Notes: generated by a model from the letters alone, not told the origin. Shown: positions 41,732 to 52,110, counted from the first letter of the stretch. The stretch is DNA of 64,000 nucleotides from Bacteroidota bacterium (GCA_025359805.1 JANYDU010000009.1:62001-126000), one strand, 5' to 3'. Numbers and translations: made by a program.

Positions 41732-44700
41732 ATGAAATACAAAGAATATAAAAAACTTGATTTTCCTGCTTTTGAAGAAGAGGTACTAAAGTTTTGGAAA
41801 GAGCATCACATTTTTGAGCAAAGTGTTACCACTCGTGAGGGTAATCCTGCCTTTGTTTTTTATGAAGGTCCACCAAGCGCTAATGGTATGCCGGGCATCC
41901 ATCACGTAATGGCACGCGCCATGAAAGATATTTTTTGTCGTTATAAAACATTGCAAGGTTTTCAGGTAAAACGTAAAGGTGGTTGGGATACACATGGCTT
42001 GCCAATTGAATTACAAGTTGAAAAAACGTTAGGAATCACAAAAGAAGATATTGGTAAAAAAATTACCGTTGCCGAATACAATGAAGCATGCCGAAAAGAT
42101 GTATTGAAATTTAAAGATGTGTGGGATGATTTGACTATTCGCATGGGGTATTGGGTTGATTTAGAAAATCCATATATCACTTATGAGAATGATTATATTG
42201 AGAGTTTGTGGTGGTTATTAAAGATGTTGTATGATAAAGGATTATTGTATAAAGGCTATACGATACAACCCTATTCACCTGCTGCTGGAACAGGTTTAAG
42301 TTCGCATGAGTTAAATCAACCGGGTACCTACAAAGATGTTAAAGACAATACTGTTGTTGCTCAGTTTAAGATAATTCGGGATAAAAAATCCACAATTTTA
42401 TTTGAAAATTCTGAGGATGTATTTTTTTTAGCTTGGACAACAACTCCTTGGACATTACCTTCTAATACGGCACTGGCGGTTGGTGAAAAAATCACTTATG
42501 TTATTGTAAAAACATTTAATCAATATACTCATTTACCGATTACTGTAATTCTTGCAAAAAATTTATTAGGAAAACATTTTCATGCCGAGAATGCATCATT
42601 GAAATTAGAGGAATACAAAGCAGGCGATAAAAAAATTCCATTTAAGGTGTTGGGAGAGATTAAAGGAAAGGATTTGGAAGGAATGCGTTATCGTCAACTT
42701 TTAGAATATGCACAACCTGATAGTGGAGATGCATTTAAAGTAATTATTGGTGATTTTGTTACCACTGAAGACGGAACTGGAATTGTTCATATTGCTCCAA
42801 GTTTTGGTGCTGATGATTTTAGAGTAGCAAACAAAAACGGAATAGGCAGTTTAACTTTGGTTGATAAGCGTGGAAGGTTTTTGGACGAAGTGAAAGATGA
42901 ACTTTTTCCGCTTGCAGGAAAATTTGTGAAAGAAGCTTATTTAACTGAAGAAGAAAAAGCTATTGAATTATCTATTCAGCAAGAACGCTTGGCATCCATC
43001 ATTCCAAAATTGGATAAATATTTAAGCGTGGATGAACTCATCGCCCTTAAATTAAAAATAGAAAACAAAGCATTTAAAATAGAAAAATACGAGCACACGT
43101 ATCCGCATTGTTGGCGTACAGATAAACCTATTTTATATTATCCACTTGAGAGCTGGTTTATTAAAACAACAGCTGCAAAAGATAGATTGGTTGAACTCAA
43201 TAAAACCATCAATTGGAAACCTGAACATACTGGAACTGGTCGCTTTGGAAATTGGTTAGAAAATTTGGTGGATTGGAATTTATCACGTTCACGTTATTGG
43301 GGAACACCATTGCCAATTTGGAGAACAGAAGATGGAAGTGAAGAAAAATGTATTGGCTCTGTTGAAGAGTTGAATAACGAAATAAAAAAAGCTGTTGAAG
43401 CTGGTTTTATGGAATCATCTTTTATGCTAAAAGATATGCATAAGCCTTATGTTGATCAAGTAATATTGGTTTCATCAACAGGCGAAAAAATGCATCGCGA
43501 ATCTGATTTGATTGATGTTTGGTTTGACAGTGGTGCCATGCCTTATGCTCAATGGCATTGGCCTTTTGAAAATGAAGAAACCTTTCGAAAAAATTTCCCT
43601 GCTGATTATATTGCCGAAGGTGTTGATCAAACACGTGGATGGTTTTTTACACTTCATGCACTTTCTGTTTTATTGTTTGATTCTATTGCCTATAAAAATG
43701 TAATTGCCAACGGACTTGTTTTGGATAAAACCGGAAACAAAATGAGCAAACGTTTGGGCAATGTTGTTGATCCTTTTCAAACCATTAAAACTTATGGTGC
43801 TGATGCCACACGTTATTATTTGCTCACCAATTCAGATCCTTGGGATAATTTAAAATTTGACATTGAAGGTGTAGCTGAAGTACAACGCAAATTTTTTGGC
43901 ACTTTATATAATGTGTATTCGTTTTTTGGATTGTATGCAAACATTGATAATTTTACTTTTAAAGAATCCGAAATACCTATTGAAAACCGACCAGAAATTG
44001 ATAGATGGATTTTATCGTTGCTCAATTCACTTATTAAAAAGGTGGAAAAACATATGGATGATTATGATCCAACTCCTGCAACCAGAGCCATTCAAGAGTT
44101 TGTGGGTGAGCATTTGAGCAATTGGTATGTTCGCCTTTGCCGCAGACGATTTTGGAAGGGTGAATACACCGAAGATAAAATTTCTGCTTACCAAACTTTA
44201 TATACTTGCTTAGAAACTGTGGCTAAATTAATGAGCCCTTTTGCACCATTTTATTCAGAAACTTTGTTCAGAGATTTAAATGCGGTTTCGGGAAAAGATA
44301 AATCTATTTCTGTTCATTTAACTCAATTTCCTAAAGCCAATGAAGGTGCAATTGATTTACTGTTAGAAGAACAAATGGAATATGCTCAAACGATTTCTTC
44401 GTTGGTTCTTTCTATTCGTAAAAAAGAAAACATAAAAGTTCGTCAACCTCTTCAAAAAATATTAATTCCAATAATCGACTCTAAAATAAAGGGAGAAATT
44501 GAGCATGTTAAAAATTTGATTTTAAGTGAGGTAAATGTTAAAGAGCTTGAATACATTGATGCGATTGACAAAACCATTAAGCCTAATTTTAAGGTTTTAG
44601 GGAAGAAGGTAGGAGCAAAAATGAAAGACGTTGCGAATGCCATCACAAAAATAAATCAGCAACAAATTTTGGAGTTGGAGCAAAATGGTAACTTAACTAT

Positions 44701-45088
44701 TGATATTGAGGGAGATAAATTTAATATTACACCCGAAGACGTTGAAATATTATCAACTGATATAAAAGGTTACAAGGTGGCAAACGAAGGTAAACTTACT
44801 GTGGCTCTTGATATTAACATCAATGAAAATTTAAGAGAAGAAGGAATTGCCAGAGAAATTGTGAGTAAGCTCCAAAACCTGCGTAAAGACAGCAACTTTG
44901 AGGTAACTGATAAAATAAATGTGAAAATTGTTTCACATAATTATATAAATAATTCCATAAAATCTTATAAAACATATATTTGCACCGAAATTTTAGCAAA
45001 CGAGCTTGAACTTGTAGACCAATTAAGCAACAGCGCTGAGATGGAAATAGATGAAAATTCAATCATAGTTCAAATTGTAAAAGCGTAA
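41732..45088 (+). CDS. ileS: Isoleucyl-tRNA synthetase
   Basis: YEGPPSANGMPGIHHVMAR (HIGH), GGWDTHGLPIE, DKTGNKMSKRLGN (KMSKS) motifs; 1118 aa. Confidence 0.98.
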   Translation: MKYKEYKKLDFPAFEEEVLKFWKEHHIFEQSVTTREGNPAFVFYEGPPSANGMPGIHHVMARAMKDIFCRYKTLQGFQVKRKGGWDTHGLPIELQVEKTLGITKEDIGKKITVAEYNEACRKDVLKFKDVWDDLTIRMGYWVDLENPYITYENDYIESLWWLLKMLYDKGLLYKGYTIQPYSPAAGTGLSSHELNQPGTYKDVKDNTVVAQFKIIRDKKSTILFENSEDVFFLAWTTTPWTLPSNTALAVGEKITYVIVKTFNQYTHLPITVILAKNLLGKHFHAENASLKLEEYKAGDKKIPFKVLGEIKGKDLEGMRYRQLLEYAQPDSGDAFKVIIGDFVTTEDGTGIVHIAPSFGADDFRVANKNGIGSLTLVDKRGRFLDEVKDELFPLAGKFVKEAYLTEEEKAIELSIQQERLASIIPKLDKYLSVDELIALKLKIENKAFKIEKYEHTYPHCWRTDKPILYYPLESWFIKTTAAKDRLVELNKTINWKPEHTGTGRFGNWLENLVDWNLSRSRYWGTPLPIWRTEDGSEEKCIGSVEELNNEIKKAVEAGFMESSFMLKDMHKPYVDQVILVSSTGEKMHRESDLIDVWFDSGAMPYAQWHWPFENEETFRKNFPADYIAEGVDQTRGWFFTLHALSVLLFDSIAYKNVIANGLVLDKTGNKMSKRLGNVVDPFQTIKTYGADATRYYLLTNSDPWDNLKFDIEGVAEVQRKFFGTLYNVYSFFGLYANIDNFTFKESEIPIENRPEIDRWILSLLNSLIKKVEKHMDDYDPTPATRAIQEFVGEHLSNWYVRLCRRRFWKGEYTEDKISAYQTLYTCLETVAKLMSPFAPFYSETLFRDLNAVSGKDKSISVHLTQFPKANEGAIDLLLEEQMEYAQTISSLVLSIRKKENIKVRQPLQKILIPIIDSKIKGEIEHVKNLILSEVNVKELEYIDAIDKTIKPNFKVLGKKVGAKMKDVANAITKINQQQILELEQNGNLTIDIEGDKFNITPEDVEILSTDIKGYKVANEGKLTVALDININENLREEGIAREIVSKLQNLRKDSNFEVTDKINVKIVSHNYINNSIKSYKTYICTEILANELELVDQLSNSAEMEIDENSIIVQIVKA

Positions 45089-45092
45089 CTCT

Positions 45093-46208
45093 ATGGCAAA
45101 GAAGAATATTAAAAAACCTGTAGCTAAAAAAGCTGTCAAGAAAGTAATAGTAAAAAAAGCAGCCCCCAAAAAAGCAGTTGCTAAAAAGCCTGTTGCTAAA
45201 AAAGTAGTGAAGAAAGTTGCTCCTAAAAAAGTAGTTAAGAAGGCTATTGCTAAAAAGGTGGTAAAAAAAGTTGCTCCTAAAAAAGTAGTGAAGAAAATTA
45301 TTACTAAGAAAGCTGTTGCCAAAAAGGTAGTGAAGAAAGTAATTGCTAAAAAACCACTTGCCAAAAAAGTTGCACCTAAAAAAGTTGTAAAGAAAGTTGT
45401 ACTAAAAAATATAGTAAAAAAAGTAATTACTAAAAAGCCAATTGCTAAGAAAGCTGCTCCTAAAAAAGTAGTTAAGAAAGTAGTTGCAAAAAAAGTAGTT
45501 GCAAAAAAAGTTATAGCTAAAAAGATAGTAAAAAAAGTAATTATTAAAAAGCCAATTGCCAAAAAAGTTACTCCTAAAAAAGTAGTTGCTAAAAAGGTAA
45601 TAGCTAAGCCAGTTGCGAAGAAAATTGTAAAACCAATTGCGAAAGTTACTAAGGCAATTACAAAACCAATTATTGCTCCCAAAAAAGTGGTCGCTACTCC
45701 AATTGTAGCTAAAAAACCAGTAGTAATTACTAAATCAATTGTGATTACAAAAGAAGCGGAAGAAAGAAAACCAACTCCAGCAAAAAATATAATTTTTCCT
45801 GATAGAAAAGATGAAACTATTGCTGAATACGTGGAGGCAAAAAGATATAGTGATGTTGATTTGATGGAATTTAAAGAACTTATCAATAAAAAATTAGTTG
45901 TTGCTCGCGGAGAGTTATCAAATTTAATTGGGCAATTACAAAATCCTGGATTAAACTCAGGAACCGATACTGATAATTCATACAAAACTGCTGAAGATGG
46001 TGCAGCATCTGCAGAAAAAGAATACGTGAGTCAGTTAGCCGCTCGCCAACGTAAATTTATTGAGAACTTAGAAAACGCATTAATACGTGTCGAAAATAAA
46101 ACGTATGGTATCTGTAGAGTTACTGGAAAATTAATTTCTAAAGATAGATTACGTGCCGTGCCACATACAACTTTGAGTATGGAAGCTAAACTTCAACAAT
46201 ACAAATAA
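45093..46208 (+). CDS. TraR/DksA-family protein with long Lys/Ala/Val/Pro-rich N-terminal tail
   Basis: About 220 residues of KKVVAKKVAPKK-type repeats followed by a DksA-like coiled coil and YGICRVTGKLISKDRLRAVPHTTLSMEAK; lies between ileS and (one gene on) lspA as in other Bacteroidota. Confidence 0.88.
   Translation: MAKKNIKKPVAKKAVKKVIVKKAAPKKAVAKKPVAKKVVKKVAPKKVVKKAIAKKVVKKVAPKKVVKKIITKKAVAKKVVKKVIAKKPLAKKVAPKKVVKKVVLKNIVKKVITKKPIAKKAAPKKVVKKVVAKKVVAKKVIAKKIVKKVIIKKPIAKKVTPKKVVAKKVIAKPVAKKIVKPIAKVTKAITKPIIAPKKVVATPIVAKKPVVITKSIVITKEAEERKPTPAKNIIFPDRKDETIAEYVEAKRYSDVDLMEFKELINKKLVVARGELSNLIGQLQNPGLNSGTDTDNSYKTAEDGAASAEKEYVSQLAARQRKFIENLENALIRVENKTYGICRVTGKLISKDRLRAVPHTTLSMEAKLQQYK
45096..45770 (+). 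repeat. Intragenic degenerate tandem repeats encoding (A/V)KK(V/A)(V/A)(A/P)KK units
   Basis: Recurring AAAAAAGTAGTTAAGAAAGTAGTTGC-type units visible throughout. Confidence 0.85.
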
Positions 46209-46227
46209 GCCGTTCAAGTAAATATTG

Positions 46228-46263
46228 GAAACTCCGATCAGAAATGGTTGGAGTTTTTTTATT
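46228..46263 (+). terminator. Putative intrinsic terminator after the TraR/DksA-family gene
   Basis: AACTCC...GGAGTT inverted repeat followed by TTTTTTT. Confidence 0.65.
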
Positions 46264-46312
46264 TTTACGTTTAAATACCAATCTTATTTTAATGTCCGTT
46301 AAAGCTAACCAT

Positions 46313-49300
46313 ATGCAGAAAATTACTTATTTATTCTTTAGTTTATTCTTATTGAAATCAGCATTTTCTCAAGAATTTGAAGCCCCAAAGGCTGAAAAAA
46401 TATTTCATCAAACCCTCATTCATGGTGATACATTAACGGATAATTATTTTTGGATGAGAGATAAGTATAGTGCAGAGGTTGTAAATTATTTATATGCTAA
46501 TAATGCTTATTCAGATCGAGTAATGAAGGGGTCACAAAATCTTCAAAAAGTATTATATGAAGAATTTCGGTCAAGAATTAAAGAAACATTTGATACACGC
46601 CCACGTAAAAGCAAACAATATTATTATTACTCACGCTATTTTTTAGATAAAGACTATGCGCTGATGTGTCGTAAAAAAGATAGCCTTACAGCAAAAGAGC
46701 AAACAGTACTTGATCTTAATCAACTAGCCAAGGAATTTATGTATTTCTCTTTGCAAATAGTTTCTTATAATCCTGAGCAAAGTTTGTTGGCTTATGGGAT
46801 AGATACTAAAGGACATAACGTATCTACTTTATATATTAAACATATTGAAGGCGATAGTTTACTGATAAATGAAAAGATAGATAGTGTGCTTGATGTTGCA
46901 TGGACAAATGATAACAAGACTTTTTATTATACCACTGCTGAACCTAAAACTAAACGAGCTTTTAGAGTTTATAAACATACTATTGGCAATGATATTAAAA
47001 GCGATGAATTGATCTTTGAAGAACCTGACAAAACATATCAAATCGGATTGGATAATAGTGCATCACGTCAATATATTTTTATGACCATTTCAAAAACGAA
47101 ATCAAATGAAATATGGTTTTGGGATGCAAATAATAGTAATGCTAAACCTAACTTATTTTATAAACGCCAGCCTGATCTATTTTATAACTTAAATCATTTT
47201 GACGGTAATGAATTTTTTATCAGTACTAATTATCAGGCATTGAATTATCAGTTGATGACAGCCCCTGCTGTAGCATCAACTCCTAAGGAATGGAAAACAT
47301 ATTTCCCACACCGGAAAAATATTTTATTCTCAGGATACAATATGTTTAAAGATTTTTTTGTTTGGGAAGAAACGGAAAATGCAATTCAACGAATTCTCAT
47401 AAAGAATAAAAACACAAATACAATTGATACACTCAAACCTAAATTAGATTGGTATAGTATAGGTTTTAGCGTTGAAGATTATAATTATAATCATTCTAAA
47501 AATATTGAATATGCCGCTGAAAATATGATTCATCCATCGGCATCCTATAAATATGATTTATACACCCAGCAACAAACATTTATTGAGATGGATAGCATCA
47601 ATGGGAAATACGATGCTACAAAATATGAAACAGTAAGATTATATGCCAAAGCTTCTGACGGAACAATGGTTCCAATGACTATAGCCTATAAAAAGGGAAT
47701 GGTCAGAAATGGAAATAATCCCGTATTCTTAACTTCCTATGGTTCTTATGGAGGAAGTTCATTCCCATCCTTTTCTACACTAAATATTAGTTACATGGAT
47801 AGAGGGTTTATTTTAGCAACTGCACATATCAGAGGAGGAAGAGAATTAGGAACTGAATGGTATGAAAATGGGAAGATGCTGAACAAAAGAAATACGTTCA
47901 CAGATTTTATTGCATGTGCTGAATATCTCGTTAATGAAAAATATACTAACCCTAAAAGGCTTGCTATTCAGGGCGGTTCCGCAGGAGGTTTATTGATGGG
48001 AGCAGTTAATAATTTACGTCCTGATTTATTTAAATGTGTGGTGGCAAATGTTCCATTTGTTGATGTAATGAATACCATGTTAGATGAAACCATTCCTCTA
48101 ACCACATTTGAATTTGAAGAATGGGGAAATCCTAAGATTAAAAAATATTACGATTACATGAAATCATATTCACCTTATGATAATGTAACGGCTAAAAATT
48201 ATCCTGATATGATTGTAACGGCTGGATATAATGATGCACAAGTGGGGTATTGGGAACCTGCAAAATGGGTGGCAAAATTGAGAGAGTTAAAAACGGATAC
48301 TAATTTATTATTGTTTAAAACTAATATGGATGGTGGGCATGGAGGAGCATCAGGAAGGTATGCCCAGCTAAAAGAACAAGCATTTCAAATGGCATTTGCC
48401 ATGCAGTCATTAGGAGTTAAAGAGAACTATATTATTTTAAAAGGAAAAGTTGTTGATGGAAATAATGAACCCATTACTTATGCGAATATTTATTTAGAAG
48501 GTACGGGAAATGGAACAACCACAAATGGTGAAGGTGGGTTTGAGTTACAAGTAAAAGAAATGGATAAGTCGGTCTTAATATTTCAATGTATTGGTTATGA
48601 AAAGCAAAAAATAAAATTAACGATGGATTCACGTATCACTAATTTTATTGTAAAAATGAAATCAGAAAATGTACAACTCAAAACGGTAGATGTAAATGCA
48701 AATGCAAAAGATCCTGCGTTAGCGATTATTAAAGAAGCTATAAAACACAGAAAAGAGAATGATGAAAGAGTGAAGTCATTTTCATCAGATGTATATATGC
48801 GCTCTAATGTTCGTTTGCTTGAAATTCCTAAAAAGATTCCAAAGTTTTTACTACAAGGTGAAAAAATAGATTCCAATGATATTGGTCTAATTTATTTATC
48901 GGAATCTGTGGCTAAATATTATGCAGAAAAGCCTGATAATACCAAAGAGGAAATGGTTGCTTCTAAAGTGGCCGGGCAAAAACAAGGATTCAGCTGGAAT
49001 AGAGTGGCAGATGCCTTTTTTAATTTATATCAACCAAGTATTCATTTAGATTATTACAGCGACAGACCTTTTATTTCGCCTATTGCTCCTTTGGCTACAC
49101 TAAGTTATAAGTATAAATTTAAGGGAAGTTTTTATGTAGATAAAAAGGAAGTAAATAAAATAGAAGTAATTCCTTTACGAAAAGGGGATCCTCTTTTTCA
49201 AGGACATATTTATATTACCCAAGATGATTATCAAATTTATGCAAGTGATTTGCGAATTACAAAAGATGCAGGAATTCAATTTGTAGATACTGTTAATCTT

Positions 49301-50866
49301 CAGCAAGAAATGATCAACTTAAATGGGAATTGGGTACCGCTTCAAATGAAAATTGGAAGTCATATAAAAGTATTTGGTTTTGGAGCGGCTGATATCAATA
49401 TGGCATCCATGACTAACTATCAATTGAACCGAACTTTCCCTTCTAAATTTTTTAATAATGAAGTTTTTAAAATAGAAAAGAGTGCCAATAAAAAAGATTC
49501 AACTTATTGGACAAATAACAGGCTGGTTGTATTAACACAAGAAGAGTCAAAACATTATTTAAAAGCTGATAGTATTTATAAAGCAGAAAATAGTCCGGCA
49601 TATAGGGATTCCGTGCAACATGCTAGAAATAAAATGAGCATGGGCGAGTTATTACTAACGGGTTATTATAATAGGAGAGGTAATGATTCAGTGAGTAAAA
49701 GTTTTAGTTTTAATCCTTTATTATTTGCTCTTGGATATAATACTGTGGAAGGTGCAGTTGTGAATTATAGTTTTAACTATTATAAAATTAAAAGAGAGGA
49801 TCATGATTATTTATTAATCTCTCCAACACTCCGATATGGTTTCGTAAATCAAAATTTTGCAGGAGGAGTTCGTTTTTATAAAACGCTCAACGCAAATAAT
49901 AAATCGAGCATCAATATTAAAGTTGGAAGATATATTGAACAGTATAATTCAAGCAACCCAATAAATAGTTTAATTAATACGGGATACACTTTGTTTGCTC
50001 GTGAAAATTATATGAAACTATTGCAAAAGGATATGCTTAACATCTCAACAACCAGAGAATTAACCAATGGACTTTATGGAAGGGTAAATTTGCAATATCA
50101 TATCAGGGAGGCAATGGTTAATCATGCAGATTATGCTTGGAGTAAACATGATAGGGAATTTACTTCAAACAATCCTCTTGCTCCTTTAAATGATGCTTTG
50201 GCTTTTTTAAAACATCAAACAGTTGAATATGGTTTTTCTTTTGTGTATTTGCCTAAACAAAAGTATGAATCCATAGATGGCTATAAACAAGTTATAGGGT
50301 CAAAGTATCCTGATATTTATGCTTCGTTTAAAAACGGAATTGGTTTGGATAATATTAAATTCAATTATCAATATATGGATGTGGGAACCGGAAAAGATAT
50401 AGCGCTACGGGCCTTAGGTACATTTAGTTTTGATGTAACAGCAGGGATGTTTTTTAATACTAAAAATATGACATTTGCTGATTATAAGCATTTCAACGGC
50501 AATCAAACTTTATTTCTTCATAATCCAGAGAATACAAATACTCCCGGAGTTGTTACCAGAACTCGTCTAAATTCCTTCCACGCACTAAATTATTATACAT
50601 TAAGTTCAAATGATAAATTTATAGAGGTGCATGTGATGCAAAATTTTAAAGGATTTTTCATAGGTAAAATTCCATTGTTACGAGTATTAAAGGGATATGA
50701 AATAGTTGGGATTAATTTTATGACCTCACCTGTTATCACTTATAATGAATTGTATCTTGGACTTGATCATATTCTAGGTGTTGCGCGTGTTGATGTAGGA
50801 AGAGTGATTTCAAATGGGGGGTCAAATGATTGGTTCCTGAGATTAGGGCTTGCACTTAGTTTTTAG
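46313..50866 (+). CDS. Fusion: secreted oligopeptidase B-like S9 peptidase + CarboxypepD_reg-like domain + DUF5686-like outer-membrane protein
   Basis: Signal peptide MQKITYLFFSLFLLKSAFSQ at 46313; S9A motifs DNYFWMRDK, IQGGSAGGLLMGA (Ser), TAGYNDAQVGYWEP (Asp), MDGGHGGASGRY (His); then LKGKVVDGNNEPITYANIYLEGTGNGTTTNGEGGFEL and a barrel-like C-terminus. ORF opens at 46244 inside the terminator, so 46313 is preferred. Confidence 0.88.
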   Translation: MQKITYLFFSLFLLKSAFSQEFEAPKAEKIFHQTLIHGDTLTDNYFWMRDKYSAEVVNYLYANNAYSDRVMKGSQNLQKVLYEEFRSRIKETFDTRPRKSKQYYYYSRYFLDKDYALMCRKKDSLTAKEQTVLDLNQLAKEFMYFSLQIVSYNPEQSLLAYGIDTKGHNVSTLYIKHIEGDSLLINEKIDSVLDVAWTNDNKTFYYTTAEPKTKRAFRVYKHTIGNDIKSDELIFEEPDKTYQIGLDNSASRQYIFMTISKTKSNEIWFWDANNSNAKPNLFYKRQPDLFYNLNHFDGNEFFISTNYQALNYQLMTAPAVASTPKEWKTYFPHRKNILFSGYNMFKDFFVWEETENAIQRILIKNKNTNTIDTLKPKLDWYSIGFSVEDYNYNHSKNIEYAAENMIHPSASYKYDLYTQQQTFIEMDSINGKYDATKYETVRLYAKASDGTMVPMTIAYKKGMVRNGNNPVFLTSYGSYGGSSFPSFSTLNISYMDRGFILATAHIRGGRELGTEWYENGKMLNKRNTFTDFIACAEYLVNEKYTNPKRLAIQGGSAGGLLMGAVNNLRPDLFKCVVANVPFVDVMNTMLDETIPLTTFEFEEWGNPKIKKYYDYMKSYSPYDNVTAKNYPDMIVTAGYNDAQVGYWEPAKWVAKLRELKTDTNLLLFKTNMDGGHGGASGRYAQLKEQAFQMAFAMQSLGVKENYIILKGKVVDGNNEPITYANIYLEGTGNGTTTNGEGGFELQVKEMDKSVLIFQCIGYEKQKIKLTMDSRITNFIVKMKSENVQLKTVDVNANAKDPALAIIKEAIKHRKENDERVKSFSSDVYMRSNVRLLEIPKKIPKFLLQGEKIDSNDIGLIYLSESVAKYYAEKPDNTKEEMVASKVAGQKQGFSWNRVADAFFNLYQPSIHLDYYSDRPFISPIAPLATLSYKYKFKGSFYVDKKEVNKIEVIPLRKGDPLFQGHIYITQDDYQIYASDLRITKDAGIQFVDTVNLQQEMINLNGNWVPLQMKIGSHIKVFGFGAADINMASMTNYQLNRTFPSKFFNNEVFKIEKSANKKDSTYWTNNRLVVLTQEESKHYLKADSIYKAENSPAYRDSVQHARNKMSMGELLLTGYYNRRGNDSVSKSFSFNPLLFALGYNTVEGAVVNYSFNYYKIKREDHDYLLISPTLRYGFVNQNFAGGVRFYKTLNANNKSSINIKVGRYIEQYNSSNPINSLINTGYTLFARENYMKLLQKDMLNISTTRELTNGLYGRVNLQYHIREAMVNHADYAWSKHDREFTSNNPLAPLNDALAFLKHQTVEYGFSFVYLPKQKYESIDGYKQVIGSKYPDIYASFKNGIGLDNIKFNYQYMDVGTGKDIALRALGTFSFDVTAGMFFNTKNMTFADYKHFNGNQTLFLHNPENTNTPGVVTRTRLNSFHALNYYTLSSNDKFIEVHVMQNFKGFFIGKIPLLRVLKGYEIVGINFMTSPVITYNELYLGLDHILGVARVDVGRVISNGGSNDWFLRLGLALSF

Positions 50867-50868
50867 TA

Positions 50869-50898
50869 TTTGAAACGACACAAGAATTGTTACTTTTG
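50869..50898 (+). promoter_or_regulatory. Candidate Bacteroidota promoter for lspA
   Basis: TTTG (50869-50872) - 18 nt - TACTTTTG (50891-50898), close to the TTTG-N19-TAnnTTTG consensus. Confidence 0.5.
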
Positions 50899-50915
50899 CC
50901 ACACAAAAAAAAAGC

Positions 50916-51548
50916 ATGAATAAACTAAAAATTATACTTCCCATTCTCATTTCTATACTCATATTATTTATTGATCAATGGGTGAAATATTACATTAAAT
51001 CCCATTTTTATTTGGGCGAAGAAATAAATGTGATGGGAGAGTGGTTTAAACTCCATTTTACTGAAAATTATGGAATGGCATTTGGGTTAGAATTTGGCGG
51101 AAAGTCAGGAAAAATTCTTCTTACTTTATTTCGTATCGTGGCAGTGAGTGCCATTGGATATTATATTTTTACATTAATTAAAAAGGATGTACACGCAGCC
51201 TATATTATTTCATGGACAATGATTTTTGCAGGTGCTGTTGGGAATATTATTGATAGTGTTTTTTATGGAGTTTGGTTTGGGTATGATTCATGGTTTCATG
51301 GAAGAGTAGTGGATATGTTTTACTTCCCAATTGTCAGAACTACATTTCCTTCATCATTTCCTTTTTGGGGAGGAGAAGAATTTGAATTTTTTAGACCTGT
51401 ATTTAATATTGCAGATGCCTCGATAAGCATTGGATTTATTTTGATATTAATCTTTCAGAAGAAATTTTTTAAAGAGGAGGTTGAAATAACCAATAATGTT
51501 GAACCTAATTCTTTGTTTGAGGAAACCGAATCAACAGAAAATTTGTAA
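50916..51548 (+). CDS. lspA: Lipoprotein signal peptidase (signal peptidase II)
   Basis: FIDQWVKYYI, FTENYGMAFGL, GAVGNIIDSVFYG, GRVVDMFYFP, FNIADASISIG motifs. Confidence 0.96.
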   Translation: MNKLKIILPILISILILFIDQWVKYYIKSHFYLGEEINVMGEWFKLHFTENYGMAFGLEFGGKSGKILLTLFRIVAVSAIGYYIFTLIKKDVHAAYIISWTMIFAGAVGNIIDSVFYGVWFGYDSWFHGRVVDMFYFPIVRTTFPSSFPFWGGEEFEFFRPVFNIADASISIGFILILIFQKKFFKEEVEITNNVEPNSLFEETESTENL

Positions 51549-51613
51549 AAGCATTCTATCAAATTTTAATTCTATCATCACTTAGCATTAACATTATCTT
51601 CATACTTTCGTAG

Positions 51614-52003
51614 TTGATGAAATCAATTTTTATTTTCTTAAGTATATCCATTTTTGTTGCATTAACATCCTGTAGTTATAATAAAACTTCTGATATTTCT
51701 CCTTCTCCATCTATAGTTACAACTTGTGATTCGGTGAATGCGAGTTATAAAAATGATATTGCTCCAATTATGCAGAAATACTGTAACGAATGTCATGGAG
51801 GAAGTCCTCCAAGCATTGGCAATCAAAATTATGCTAACTATAACGACTTAATTACACTTATCGATTCTCCAAATTATATATTAGGAGTTGTGAGTAATGA
51901 AGCTGGATTCAGAAGAATGCCCCCCGCACCAAAGGTTCAACCCAGTTTATGTGAAGTAGCCAAAATCAGGCAATGGAGTTTAAAGGGTGCGCCTAATAAT
52001 TGA
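51614..52003 (+). CDS. c-type cytochrome-like lipoprotein
   Basis: Lipobox LTSCS; single heme motif YCNECHGG; later MPP motif FRRMPPAP. Confidence 0.75.
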   Translation: MMKSIFIFLSISIFVALTSCSYNKTSDISPSPSIVTTCDSVNASYKNDIAPIMQKYCNECHGGSPPSIGNQNYANYNDLITLIDSPNYILGVVSNEAGFRRMPPAPKVQPSLCEVAKIRQWSLKGAPNN

Positions 52004-52110
52004 TGAAGTATCTTCATCTAACAAAGTGTTTTTGAAATATGTTAGAAGGTAATATTGTATACTTATTTTGGATATGATATTATTGAACAATAAAAATAAA
52101 TAAGACAGTT

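Noticed and set aside
45059-45985. 308-aa minus-strand ORF (MYELSVSVPEFNPGF...FFTTFLGATFF...)
   Set aside because: Antisense shadow of the Lys-rich repeat region of the TraR/DksA-family gene; repeats keep the reverse frame open. No independent coding signal.
46244-46312. Extended N-terminus of the S9-DUF5686 ORF (MVGVFLFLRLNTN...)
   Set aside because: Falls inside a putative terminator; the downstream Met at 46313 starts a good signal peptide.
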